Source of the DNA: Tetracentron sinense
Taxonomy: Eukaryota; Streptophyta; Magnoliopsida; Trochodendrales; Trochodendraceae
Direction: 5' to 3'
Length of the DNA: 64,000 nt
Assembly: GCA_015143295.1 (NCBI GenBank)
Contig: CM026568.1
Span: 30,822,441 to 30,886,440, forward strand
Made by a program: the position numbers and the translations under genes. Each line of letters begins with the position of its first letter. Position 1 is the stretch's first letter. The notes beneath the pieces are model-generated. The model did not search any database and was not told where the DNA came from. It worked only from the letters and a program-made list of their open reading frames with translations. Below, piece by piece: positions 56,717 through 64,000 of this stretch.

Positions 56717-59700
56717 CATGTTAGAAGCTTTTCTCTTTAAAACTCACCTGCCCAATGTTGTATGAAATCATCCGCAAGAGTGATAAGGAGATATCTTCCG
56801 GCATGTAGTCTTCGAGCTCTTTATTTTCAGAAATAGCCTTGCCAAAGCTAGAAGCAATGGTTGATGCTGAGAGACCAATCTGTGATCAGTTAAATAATTA
56901 GGTGGTGTTAGCCATTCTAGAATGGAAATGAATATGAAAATTTGCACTCTAACATCATCCAGAATTAAGAACCCCAGTAGACTAATGACCATAGAAGTAA
57001 CAAGGCAAACTCCACACTGAGTAAGAAAGATATCACAACCAACAATATAGATCACCGTGAATGACCTGATAAAACTCATAAAGCTACATACAAGTTAATG
57101 AATCTTCTAATTTCGGTATCTATTTGGCAGCTCGGTAACTCTTCTGATGAGCAGCCATATAGAAGCCTAAAGATGCCTTGCCTCATAGGTCCTACCCACC
57201 CCAGAAGGTTGGTCCTAAACAAGTGCCCACATTTTTAGGTTAGGGAATTGGGTTGGGTGGCCCTACCGGCACTCTTAAAGCCCAAGACATAAATATTTCA
57301 CAGTGCGATAGTTGGGTCGAGTCGATCTCCTCCCCACATTAATACTTTCGCACTAATGAAAAGCCAAGATCTTAGAGTCGCCACCAATCAAGAATACAGT
57401 TGTGATTGGTCACCCACAATAAAAACCCTCGGTTCAAGAACCAAGATCGAGTTCGGGGATTCTTTTATGAGTCGGGGAAGGTGTTAGGCACCCCAACTCA
57501 TCCATCGAACGACAGTTACCTTTTAACCTTTCTCCATTAATTTAACTTTTCATCAATTAAACAATTACTTTTTTTTCTTTATTCTTTTATTTTGAGAATG
57601 GAATTCATCCCTCCTTGACCGAATTGGGGTGATTTCTCTCTACTTGAGCGGCAAACCCTTTTTTTAAAAATCGGCATTGGCCAATCTCTCTCCTCGACTA
57701 ATTCGAGAGAGGCCCCGCCTACATTAGTGGAAAAGGGAAAAACTAGTTTATTTAAAATTTTAAAAAAAAAATAGGAGTGGAAGAGAAATCGAAGATCTCT
57801 TCTTTCAACTCTTTCTTTCGCCCAGATTTCCACTTCCTCACAACCGTTTAGAGGGAAATCCGTGGACTACTATGGTAAAGTAAAGGAAGAAAAGACTTGG
57901 ATGGGTAGAAGTAGAATTGGAGTGGGGGAATATTGCATGCCTTTATGATTGCGCTCCATTGGATTCCCGCGCTCCAATCACCTAAGATGAATATAACAAA
58001 GTAGATCCGAACTCCGTAGCTCCTTCAAGTATGTGAGCTTTTGCTCTCTTCTCCACTAGGGTTTCCAAAGGTTGGGGTTTCCCATGAGGATTTCCAAGTT
58101 CTAAGGTTTTCCCAAGACTAGGGTGCTTTTGAATTTTTCAAGATGAAGCAAGAGTGTGGGGTGAAGGCCTTTTATAAATGTGAAAAAGAGGGAGGTTCTC
58201 TTTTCTAAGCGATGTGGGACTAAATTTTCTATTAAAAACTCAAACAGATTTTTAAGAATGAATTTTCTCCCCTCTTTTAGGCTCGGTCTAGCTTGGCCTT
58301 GGATTGGGCTTTGGCTTTGGCTTTGGCTTTGGCTTTGGCTTTGGCTTTGGCTTTGGCTTTGGCTTTGGCTTTGGCTTTGGTTTTGACTTTGGCTTAACCT
58401 CGGGTTATTTCGGAGTTCGGATCTTCTTCATTGAGTCCATCTTTCGATACATGGAGCTAAAAAGGGTCTTTGGCCGTGCAAAATTGGGTGTCTGTAGTCA
58501 CGATCCCTTCAAGAATAGAATAAGCATCTTCAAGCTGACATTGTCACCTTTCTAAACCTTAGAGTAACACTTTTCTTTCACGTTTCATGGATTATATAAT
58601 GCGAACTCTTTATTGCTTTTCTTTATTGAAACACCAGTGTTTGCAAAATTTTATGCAGTTGAGCTTTTCCTTTTTACCGACAATAAGTAAGCACTACAAG
58701 ATTAATTTTGCTCAGGAAAAAAATTAACCAAGAAAAAAGTCAATAAACCAATTTCTTTCATGTTTCATGGATTATATAATGTGAACCCTTTATTGCTTTC
58801 CTTTATTGAACCACCAGTGTTTGTGAAATTTTATATAGTTGAGCTTTTCCTTCTTACCAACAACAAGCACTGCAAGATTAATTTTGCTCAGGAAAAAGTT
58901 TAACCAAGAAAAAAGGTCGACCTAAACCATTTTTGTTGATATAAGCTCTGGTAGCTTGATATTTTCTGATTTTACCCTCATTCTTCATCCTTTTTTTTAC
59001 TCTTCGTCATTTTGTCGCTGGGTTCTCTTTTTCTTTCTCCTCCTTCCCTGTAGTTTATAATGCCATAATTCTAGTCCTGAATATTTTTCCTTTTTTCTTT
59101 CTCATTCATGTGCTTACAGACATGTGTGTGTATCAAGTCTCAGACTCTCAGTTGCAGCAAGCTTAGACCTTCAAATTCAGTGATCTCCCATTGACAAGGT
59201 CAATTGTTAACATCAAGCAGCAATTAGGAAGATGTTAGTGCAGTTGTTTGTTGTGGAATACATATTTTCAAGGCAGAGTCTGAAAAAAAAGACATAAGAT
59301 TTCGACACAAACTCCAGTATTCACTAGACCCAATTTCAGCATCTTATTTCACATATTTATCATCCCATAAATATGAATGTTTAGTTTGCTTCATAGATAA
59401 CTAGAGGGCCGCACGTGCAATGCACGTGAGAGAGAGGAGAGGAGAGGAGGGGAGAGACAGAGAAAAGGGACCCTAGTGAGGGGCATTTTGGGAAAAACTT
59501 AAAGAATATTTTAGGTGTAAAAACTTAAAGGGCATTTTAGGTTTAAAAAATTGTGAGGGGCACATTAGGTATACAAACATGACGTAGGGACATTTTGAGA
59601 ACCCAAAAGCTTTAGGGGCATTTTGGGCATAGGAAAATTAAGGGCATTTGGGGCATAGAAAAAATTGAGGGATGTTGTAAAAATAAAGAAAATGAAATAT

Positions 59701-60963
59701 GGGCAAACTTGAGCATTTTGGGTTAAAATATTTGTGAGGGGCATTTGGGTATAGAATTTTGACTTAGGGATATTTTGGGAACTAAAAAATATTTAAGACA
59801 TTCTGACTATAGAAAAATTTTGAGGGTATTTTGGGTATAGACTTAAGGGCATTTTGAGAATAAAAAACTTTAGGGACAATCTGATCTAGACATGTTTTTT
59901 TAATAATAAAATGTCATGATCCAACCAAATTGGACGAACTGGGAATTGGTCACCCGGCCCGTCCGACGGTTGGTCCGGTTATAAAAACATTGCTTCATAT
60001 ATTAATAAATGACAATTTTAGGATTATATTAAATTTCAATCAACTTTTGAAATCTTTTTTTTTTTTTTCATGAAAAAGTCCTCTATATTAATAAAAGCTA
60101 AAATGTTTTAGAATTAAGTAAAATTTAGCAATGTTTTGAACCCATATGTGTAAGGACAATTTTGGAATTAACTAAAATTCAACCCTTATGTGTAAGGGCA
60201 ATTTTGGAATTAGCAAAAATTCGATCAACCTTTGAACCAAGGAAAAGGTAGTTTTGGAATTACAAAACCTTCGAACCAAGAAAGGGGTAGTTTTGGAATT
60301 AATAAAACTTCAATCAGCGTTTTGAACATGCCTATCCTCATTATATTAGTAAAGACGTTTTTCATACAGTACTTTATCCCGGTCTAATACATATAATGCA
60401 TCTGATAGTTAACTTATTTGCACAAAAAGATCCAGATAAAATATATTAACATTATATACCTTCGAATATTCCATTCCACCGTAGATGTCTCCCACAAGCA
60501 TATCTATCTTTCTATTATCTCCCCGTTGACTCAATTCCAGCAACTCATCAAAACTGGGAAGGGAAACTAATGTAAGACCCTTAAATAAAGGACCATATCT
60601 AAATTGAGAAATTGACACTATACTAAAATTATCAGAATTTCAAAGGGACCTCTTGCACTTTGTTAAGAGTTTTCCCAAGCCCCAATAAGTACCACCACCA
60701 ACATTTGTTCCACTAACCCGCTGAAACTTCCCATCTCCATCCACCTATACAAGCTCAAGACTCAGAACATTAATTACAACATTCAAAAAGGATTTACATG
60801 ACTGAAATTCAATAATTAATTGAGAATTAAGATGAGCACATACCTTTATTATACTAACACCAGAGCCGATATTAACAAGAAGATAGGGGAACAAATCGTT
60901 ATGATCAATCTGCACAAATTCCTTCTGACCCTCTATGTGTGTGAAAGCTTCATGACGGATAGC
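31908..60963 (-). CDS. PANK2: Pantothenate kinase / DUF89 phosphatase, 18 exons, 5' part missing
   Basis: Phosphorylates pantothenate, the first step of coenzyme A synthesis. The C-terminal DUF89 domain is a metal-dependent phosphatase. Exons (minus): 60844-60963, 60650-60744, 60460-60553, 56748-56879, 53808-53920, 53332-53524, 49694-49902, 48890-48934, 48699-48747, 47835-47917, 35923-36039, 35233-35296, 34160-34306, 33882-34040, 33371-33454, 32655-32849, 32389-32460, 31908-31997. They join in frame into 686 residues plus a stop. Kinase motifs [12 protein letters not shown] and [11 protein letters not shown] lie in exons 1-2. The DUF89 catalytic block FVDNSGAD is in exon 34040-33882, and [13 protein letters not shown] in 32849-32655. 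Arabidopsis PANK2 is 901 residues, so about 215 N-terminal residues lie past 64000. Donors after 53332 and 34160 are GC, not GT. One intron (36040-47834) is 11.8 kb. Confidence 0.95.
37233..38440. other. Interleaved (scrambled) LINE / hAT-end sequence
   Basis: The second LINE copy aligns with the first but is broken every 20-80 bp by short pieces that come, in order, from further downstream. Examples are TCACCTTATGCATAG (unbroken again at 38061), AGTGAGAGAAGTGTG (again at 38160), TTTGTATCTC (again at 38205), TTTCCAGG, and then hAT terminal words GAAACCGTTACGTAACG. Two sequences appear merged base block by base block. The hAT left terminus should lie in here but cannot be placed exactly. Confidence 0.55.
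38500..39890 (+). repeat. AT-rich minisatellite with 125-bp higher-order unit
   Basis: A dense array of the degenerate word AAATGTTAGAAAATGTTAGTATT. Between 39362 and about 39736 three near-identical copies of a 125-bp higher-order unit begin at AAATGTCAG (39362, 39487, 39612). Elsewhere the array is more diverged. It lies between the left end of the hAT element and its transposase gene. Confidence 0.8.
39936..43099 (+). pseudogene. hAT transposase gene, broken (BED finger, DUF659, dimerisation domain)
   Basis: Starts [16 protein letters not shown] at 39936. A BED zinc finger follows ([21 protein letters not shown], from 40016). The DUF659-type catalytic part is 40648-41614 ([30 protein letters not shown]). 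The C-terminal hAT dimerisation region lies in 42087-43099 ([26 protein letters not shown]), ending in a low-complexity tail with poly-Asp. Introns are inferred after 41614, 41832 and 41997, with exons resuming at 41702, 41922 and 42087. Three lesions are visible: a frame change near 39985, a one-base loss near 40632, and a TAA at the start of the 41922 exon. The gene therefore looks inactive, unless these are sequencing errors. Confidence 0.8.
43843..45279. other. PANK2 intron sequence between LINE and LTR element
   Basis: AT-rich, no recognisable coding sequence or element. A short C-run followed by a CA repeat lies near 44193-44210 and a TC repeat at about 44380-44392. Confidence 0.4.
45280..45700 (-). 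repeat. LTR (3' copy of the gag-only element)
   Basis: 421 bp, TG...CA ends with the inverted TGATA and TATCA termini. Pairs with 46800-47230. Confidence 0.88.
45701..45712 (-). other. Polypurine tract of the gag-only element
   Basis: Read on the minus strand, GGGGAAGAATT directly precedes the 3' LTR, the expected place and composition for priming of plus-strand synthesis. Confidence 0.7.
45760..46773 (-). pseudogene. gag of a Ty3/gypsy-type LTR element, two in-frame stops
   Basis: Starting ATG 46773 ([10 protein letters not shown]), about 338 codons in one frame, interrupted by TGA at 46608 and TAG at 46059. It contains a short coiled-coil-like stretch, the retrotransposon gag domain ([20 protein letters not shown], then [14 protein letters not shown] and [11 protein letters not shown]) and a single zinc knuckle ([14 protein letters not shown]). 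The usual downstream pol is missing; the frame ends about 60 bp from the 3' LTR. Gag packages RNA; the element would need pol supplied in trans. Confidence 0.85.
46785..46796 (-). other. Primer-binding site (initiator Met tRNA)
   Basis: TGGTATCAGAGC on the minus strand, three bases inside the 5' LTR boundary, is the standard iMet-tRNA primer-binding site of plant LTR retrotransposons. Confidence 0.88.
46800..47230 (-). repeat. LTR (5' copy of the gag-only element)
   Basis: 431 bp. It differs from the 45280-45700 copy by scattered substitutions and a roughly 10-bp extra segment near 47122. Confidence 0.88.
49903..51319. other. PANK2 intron sequence, repeat-rich
   Basis: Includes a 27-bp tandem duplication at about 50562-50615 (GTGCTCAGTTTTTGAAGGTC twice), a zone with CGTTAC-type words near 50385-50475 that may be an old relative of the hAT ends, and a G run followed by a GT/CA tract near 51040-51075. 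No coding sequence recognised. Confidence 0.4.
51320..51775. mobile_element. Candidate hAT MITE, GAGGC family
   Basis: The left end CAATGTTTTAAAAAGCC and the right end GCCTTTTAAAACACTG are reverse complements. Subterminal words are GAGGC and GCCTCA, with a palindromic GCCTCGCCTCAAGGCGAGCC near the right end. An internal roughly 75-bp unit is duplicated (GTGACTAGAACCCTATTTT and GTGGCTAGAACCCTATTTTT). Flanking 8-mers match at only about 5 of 8 positions, so it is an old insertion. Confidence 0.6.
51776..53331. other. PANK2 intron sequence, no element recognised
   Basis: Two open frames of about 105 codons (52044-52358 and 52416-52736, plus strand) resemble no family I know and lie antisense to the gene in an intron. 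I do not call them. Confidence 0.35.
54493..54819. mobile_element. Candidate hAT MITE, ACCGGTT family
   Basis: The ends are CAATGTTTGGAATACC and GGTAATATTTTAGTAATATTG, imperfect inverse matches. The interior has ACCGG, GGCCAAAATGGCC and CGGTTTGACTGGTT words. Flanks CTAGCGCA (54485-54492) and CTAGTGCG (54820-54827) agree at 6 of 8 positions. It ends 37 bp before the next MITE. Confidence 0.55.
54857..55272 (-). mobile_element. hAT MITE, GAAGCGAG family, copy 3 (inverted)
   Basis: Reverse-complement copy of the family at 11429-11816 and 23631-24075. It begins CATAGTTGTAGGGAAGCT and ends GATAACTATA, with CTTCCTAGGAAGC words on the left and CGCTTCTCGCTTTCGC words on the right. Flanks GCATATAC and GTATGTAC match at 6 of 8 positions. 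It sits in a PANK2 intron. Confidence 0.8.
55361..55845 (+). repeat. Direct duplication of a ~190-bp segment, ~285-bp spacing
   Basis: Copy 1 (about 55365-55555) and copy 2 (about 55648-55840) share TGAAAAATAAAA, GCAGTATGG, CATTTCAATTTA, GAACTTAGTACA or GAAACTTAGTACA, and TTTCAGTCTTTAA-like text in the same order. GGGGGGAATGATT occurs after copy 1 and again before copy 2. It is a diverged tandem duplication in a PANK2 intron. Confidence 0.6.
56193..56406 (+). mobile_element. tRNA-derived SINE (Au-like), complete, with 9-bp TSD
   Basis: A-box region GGACCAGTGGTTCCTGGACC, B-box region GTCCTAGGTTCCAT, a body with GGGTTTACCCGG, GCAGGCTC and GGGTTGGGGACACCCCGAG, and a short A tail. Flanked by a perfect 9-bp duplication, AATTTGCCT, at 56184-56192 and 56407-56415. 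The layout and words resemble the widespread plant Au SINE family. A C run at about 56270-56282 interrupts it. Confidence 0.85.
56666..56713. repeat. (TA)n microsatellite
   Basis: A pure run of 24 TA dinucleotides in a PANK2 intron, 34 bp downstream of the exon ending 56748. Confidence 0.9.
57140..58160. repeat. Repeat debris in PANK2 intron
   Basis: Contains text I recognise as common in plant repeats (CTTAGAGTCGCCACC, GAGTTCGGGG, GGGGAAGGTGTTAGGCACC) but no gag or pol coding and no paired LTRs. Likely remnant of a larger retroelement; family not assigned. Confidence 0.35.
58307..58382 (+). repeat. (GGCTTT)n hexanucleotide repeat
   Basis: About 12.7 near-perfect copies of GGCTTT in a PANK2 intron. 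In the pre-mRNA (minus strand) it reads (AAAGCC)n. Confidence 0.95.
58570..58922 (+). repeat. Tandem duplication, ~180-bp unit x 2
   Basis: Copy 1 (about 58570-58748) and copy 2 (about 58752-58922) share TTTCATGGATTATATAATG, CACCAGTGTTTG, GTTGAGCTTTTCC and AAGATTAATTTTGCTCAGG in the same order, at roughly 90 percent by eye. It lies in a PANK2 intron. Confidence 0.75.
59401..59428 (-). mobile_element. Helitron 3' terminus (hairpin plus CTAG)
   Basis: Read on the minus strand, a perfect 7-bp hairpin (CACGTGC - ATT - GCACGTG at 59412-59428) is followed after seven bases by CTAG at 59401-59404 and then T, the Helitron end rule (3' hairpin, CTRR, inserted before T). The body would extend to higher coordinates. 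I could not place a matching 5' TC end on the minus strand. Confidence 0.5.
59429..59910 (+). repeat. Diverged minisatellite (GGGCATTTTGGGTATA words)
   Basis: About a dozen degenerate units of 30-45 bp containing GGGCATTTTGGG or GGGACATTTTGAG, then an A-rich stretch. A purine-rich GAGAGGAGAGG tract precedes it. It is directly inside the Helitron end and may be part of that element. Confidence 0.55.
59926..59992 (-). repeat. hAT-type terminal fragment
   Basis: On the minus strand it starts CAATGTTTTTATAACCGGAC and continues with CCGTCGGACGGGCCGG-like palindromes. It resembles one end of an ACCGG-word hAT element, like the fragment at 7823. The opposite end was not found. Confidence 0.4.
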
Positions 60964-62090
60964 CTACTTGAAGAACAGTTGGAATGCCTATTGAGATTCT
61001 TATTAAAGTGCACTAATAGGGCAACAGAGAAAAGGAAAATAATGCACTTAACAAAATCGCAAGAGCATGATATAACATCAAATATATGTTTCTATCATAT
61101 GTACAATTTTCTTAGAATCAAGGATTAAAAATACTGTTTCGGGGGATGTATCGGTCCCAACCAAAACCTATACATATTAGTTTTGATATCAGTTTTGGGC
61201 GATACACATAAATTTTTCTTTTTTAAGAAATAATATAAAAAATCAAATTAAAGTTTAAAAAAATCAAATGAGTTATAGGAACCAAATATAAAGCCATTAG
61301 AAGTGACTCAAAAACAAAGTAGCAAACACAATTACAATTACACAATGAATTGAAACACAAATAACTAATCAGTGATAAGTATTGCCCGTTTTGTAACAGT
61401 ATAAATATCTACAGAGAACTACCGATACCTATACGTATCACCCGTTTCGTATCAGTTTCGACAATTTTTTTTTTCATGCTTAGAATGCTTCAACAATGAG
61501 AAATTTCAAGATACTACTGTTGTATTAGGAAACCATAAGTTCAAACACATCAAAATGATTAGTTTCAATTAAAATCTCAAGCAACATAGCAAGTACATTT
61601 TCCTTTTTACTTTTTTTGAGAAATAAATTGCAGCAGTGGACACAAGCTATCACTCTTATCAGATAAATCTTGATGAATATACGATTAGATAAATGTAATG
61701 TACCTCTATCATTTTTCTTCTATCATTAGAGCAGTCAAACTCAGAAAGAAAAATGTATATCTATTTATGATTAACTTTTATAATTTATACATAAATAATT
61801 TTGATAGTATGTAACAATATTCCTTTTTCTGAGAGGGTTAGCCGAGTAAGTCAACCCTTAGAGGGTTACACAAATTATTTTTGGCCATATGTCTTGATAG
61901 CAATAGAAAGAGAAACCCCATATGAAAAAAGGAAGAAGAAAAGAAGAGGAGAGAAAGATTAGGGGCTGATTCCCCTTTCTTATTATTTATACTACTTATA
62001 AAAGAATATTATAATAATAATGTCCTTACTAATATGATATAGTTGCCTTATTGTCACGGAACAATTTCATGTGAATATTTATCTTAATCC
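60964..62090. other. Upstream PANK2 intron sequence
   Basis: Directly precedes the first PANK2 exon in this window. GTATCGG and CGTTTCGTATC words at 61140-61200 and 61380-61460 hint at another old hAT-like insertion. No upstream PANK2 exon is recognisable here or up to 64000. Confidence 0.35.
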
Positions 62091-62095
62091 TCAAA

Positions 62096-63050
62096 TCATA
62101 CAGTTTGACATTTAACCACAAAATTCAGCCACCCCATGAGCCCTTGCCCTATACTCGGCTTCTGCACTAGACTTAACCACCATACTCTGCTTCTTAATCC
62201 TCCAAGTTTTAAGATTACCTCCAAGAAAGTACAATATCCCGTAGTGGACCTTCTATTATCAACATTTTCAACCCAGCCAGCATCAATGTAAGCTTTTAGA
62301 CGGAGATATCCACAATTAGCAAATAGTATATTTTTTCCTCGAGTGGTCTTCAAATACCGCAATATTCTCTCAACAGCTTTATATTGAGGACTTCAAGGCT
62401 CATGCTTGAACTGACCCACCACACTAATAACATAGGTAAAGCTTGGTCTGGTGAGAAAGATAACTAAGATGGCTGACTAATCTCTAATACATCTCTTTAT
62501 CTTCAAGTAATTTCCCATCACTAGAGCTCAACTTATCATTTGGCTCAATCGGTGTATCAGTAGGCCAAGCACCTAGTTTTCCAGTATCCTTAAGTAAATC
62601 TAAGGTGTACTTCTACTGTGATATACACATGCCCTTCTTGGAGCAAGCAACCTCTACCCAAAAAATATTGCGACTTCCTAGGTCCTTGATTTCAAAATCC
62701 TGTGCTACAAACTTTTCAACTTTTCGCTTTCTAGCAAATCATTACCTATCACGACAATGTCATCAACATAAACAATTAAAGTTGTAATTAGCTCTCTATG
62801 ACGTCTCACAAAGTGAGTGTGGTCCACATGACTCTGTGCATAACACATCTCCATCACAACCTAACTAAACATCTCGAACCAAGCCCTGGGTGACTATTTA
62901 GACCATAAATCCTACAAACTTTTCTCTCACTGTTGGGAAGCTTAAACCCTAGTGGAGGAGACATATGCATGTCCTCCCACAAATTTCCATGAAGATGGAT
63001 TATAAAACAGATGGAACAATAGACAGCACAAGGCCAAACTAGTATCAAAG
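62096..63050 (-). mobile_element. Ty1/copia fragment: reverse transcriptase and RNase H
   Basis: On the minus strand, from about 63050 downward: an LHGNLWEDMHMSPPLGFKLPNS block, the reverse transcriptase active-site IVYVDDIVVIGND (about 62750-62795), a KYFLG-like block, TPIEPNDKLSS, then RNase H with RYLKTTRGKNILF, AYIDAGW and DNRRSTTGYCTFL (62362-62200). The order and the YVDD box are those of Copia pol. Several stops and frame changes; gag, protease, integrase and LTRs are not seen. Confidence 0.8.
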
Positions 63051-63059
63051 GGTTTCACC

Positions 63060-64000
63060 TAAATCTATGGGCCATGGGATGGATTACTAGGAGACTTTTG
63101 CTCAAGTTGCCAAGATGAATTATGTTAGAGTATTACTTTCTCTTGCTGCAATTTATCTTGGCATCTCCATCAGTTGGATGTGAAGAATGTGTTCTTCCAT
63201 GGTTACTTGCAAGAAAAAGTGTACAAGGATCTTTCTCCAAGATTGTGAACTCATGGTCAAGAAATCAAAGTTTGTAAGCTAAAAAAGGCAATCTAAGGGT
63301 TAAAATTGCCTCCTCGAGCATGGTTTGAAAGATTCAATGATGCAGTGAAGAGGTTTGGCTATGTGCAGAGTCATGCAGATCTTACACTGCTTGTGAAACA
63401 TGTAAGATACACTACTACAATTTTTATTGTTTATGTTAATGATATTGTGTAACAAGTGACAGTACCCAAGAAATTCAAAGTCTGGAAAAGTTTCTTGCAA
63501 GGAGGTGAATTAGTTTCCATATCCAAGAGAGAAATCTTCAACTCTCAAAGAAAATATGTGTTAGACTTGTTCCAAGAGACAGAGAAGTTGGGTGTTAAGC
63601 CAGTTGATACACCTAAAGAGGCTAATCTCAAACAGTCAAACTCAATAAAAAGGGGAAACCAATGGAGGGTGTTGGTATGTTCCAAAGACAAGCTAAAAAG
63701 TTGATTTACTTATCACTGACTCGTCCTAATATATCATTCTCGGTTAGTGATCAATCAATTCATGCACAAAAACGAGAACGATTCATCTTGAGGCAATTGA
63801 AACTTAAAAGAGTATTGAGGTATCTAAAATCATCGCCTAGTAAGGAATTGTTTTTTAAAAGAATGGGCATGTACAAGTTGAAGGCTATACAGATGTTGAC
63901 TGGGCAAGCTCAATGACAAGCAGAAGATCCACCTCAGGGTGTTGTACTCTTGTAGGTGGGAACTTAGTTACATAGAGAAGAAAGAAATAGGCAGTTGTTA
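63060..64000 (+). mobile_element. Ty1/copia fragment: reverse transcriptase and RNase H, runs off window
   Basis: On the plus strand: HQLDVKNVFFHGYLQEKVY (about 63165-63220), KLPPRAWFERFNDAVKRFGY, the active-site region IFIVYVNDIV (YVDD has become YVND, 63420-63450), a TPKEANL block, a SLTRPNISFSVS block (about 63715) and RVLRYLKSSPSKELFF (63810-63855). It faces away from the minus-strand Copia fragment next to it. Stops and frame changes show it is dead; its 3' end is beyond 64000. Confidence 0.8.

Noticed and set aside
60079-60110. TCCTCTATATTAATAAAAG, resembling a Helitron 5' end
   Set aside because: It is on the plus strand while the nearby 3' end is on the minus strand, and it is preceded by G rather than A, so the two cannot be one element.
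60964-64000. Search for the missing N-terminal PANK2 exons
   Set aside because: No stretch matches the expected exon that precedes the 60963 junction. The rest of the gene is taken to lie outside the window.

Overview
This is plant nuclear DNA. It shows intron-rich genes with GT-AG (and a few GC-AG) splice sites, AT-rich spacers, two organelle-targeted ribosomal proteins with transit peptides, and a dense load of typical plant transposable elements (L1-type LINEs, hAT and Mutator MITEs, tRNA-derived SINEs, Copia fragments, a Helitron end, and a small LTR element carrying only gag). The gene content points to a flowering plant with a large repeat-rich genome. I cannot name the species from sequence alone.

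Four genes are supported. (1) A mitochondrial bL12-type ribosomal protein on the plus strand at 12252-12836. (2) A chloroplast bL12 ribosomal protein on the minus strand at 16409-16981. (3) A complete seven-exon, membrane-anchored monodehydroascorbate reductase (MDAR4 type) on the minus strand at 18029-27932. (4) The C-terminal 18 exons (about 686 residues) of a bifunctional pantothenate kinase / DUF89 phosphatase (PANK2 type) on the minus strand at 31908-60963. Its N-terminal exons lie beyond the right edge of the window. Every exon junction in genes 3 and 4 was placed by hand from reading frame, splice signals and family similarity, and all phases close.

Layout. 1-12.1 kb is gene-free and holds LINE fragments, a 1.16-kb Mutator-like MITE, a SINE and a hAT MITE. 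12-17 kb carries the two L12 genes, convergent, with LINE debris between them. 18-28 kb is MDAR4, whose introns hold a hAT MITE, a tiny SINE remnant and a fold-back MITE. 28-31.9 kb is a spacer packed with MITEs. 31.9-61 kb is PANK2. One of its introns is 11.8 kb long and contains an L1 LINE (partly duplicated and scrambled), a nested hAT DNA transposon with a broken transposase and a 1.4-kb minisatellite, and a 1.95-kb gag-only LTR retrotransposon. 61-64 kb holds two head-to-head Copia fragments, probably inside the upstream PANK2 intron.

The genes do not form one pathway. The two L12 proteins serve organellar translation, MDAR4 regenerates ascorbate at the peroxisomal membrane, and PANK2 starts coenzyme A synthesis. 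The MDAR4 - plastid L12 neighbourhood matches what I recall of Arabidopsis (AT3G27820 next to AT3G27830), so this part is probably conserved microsynteny. The least explained material is the interleaved sequence at 37.2-38.4 kb and the collection of hAT-type MITE families with intact target-site duplications.
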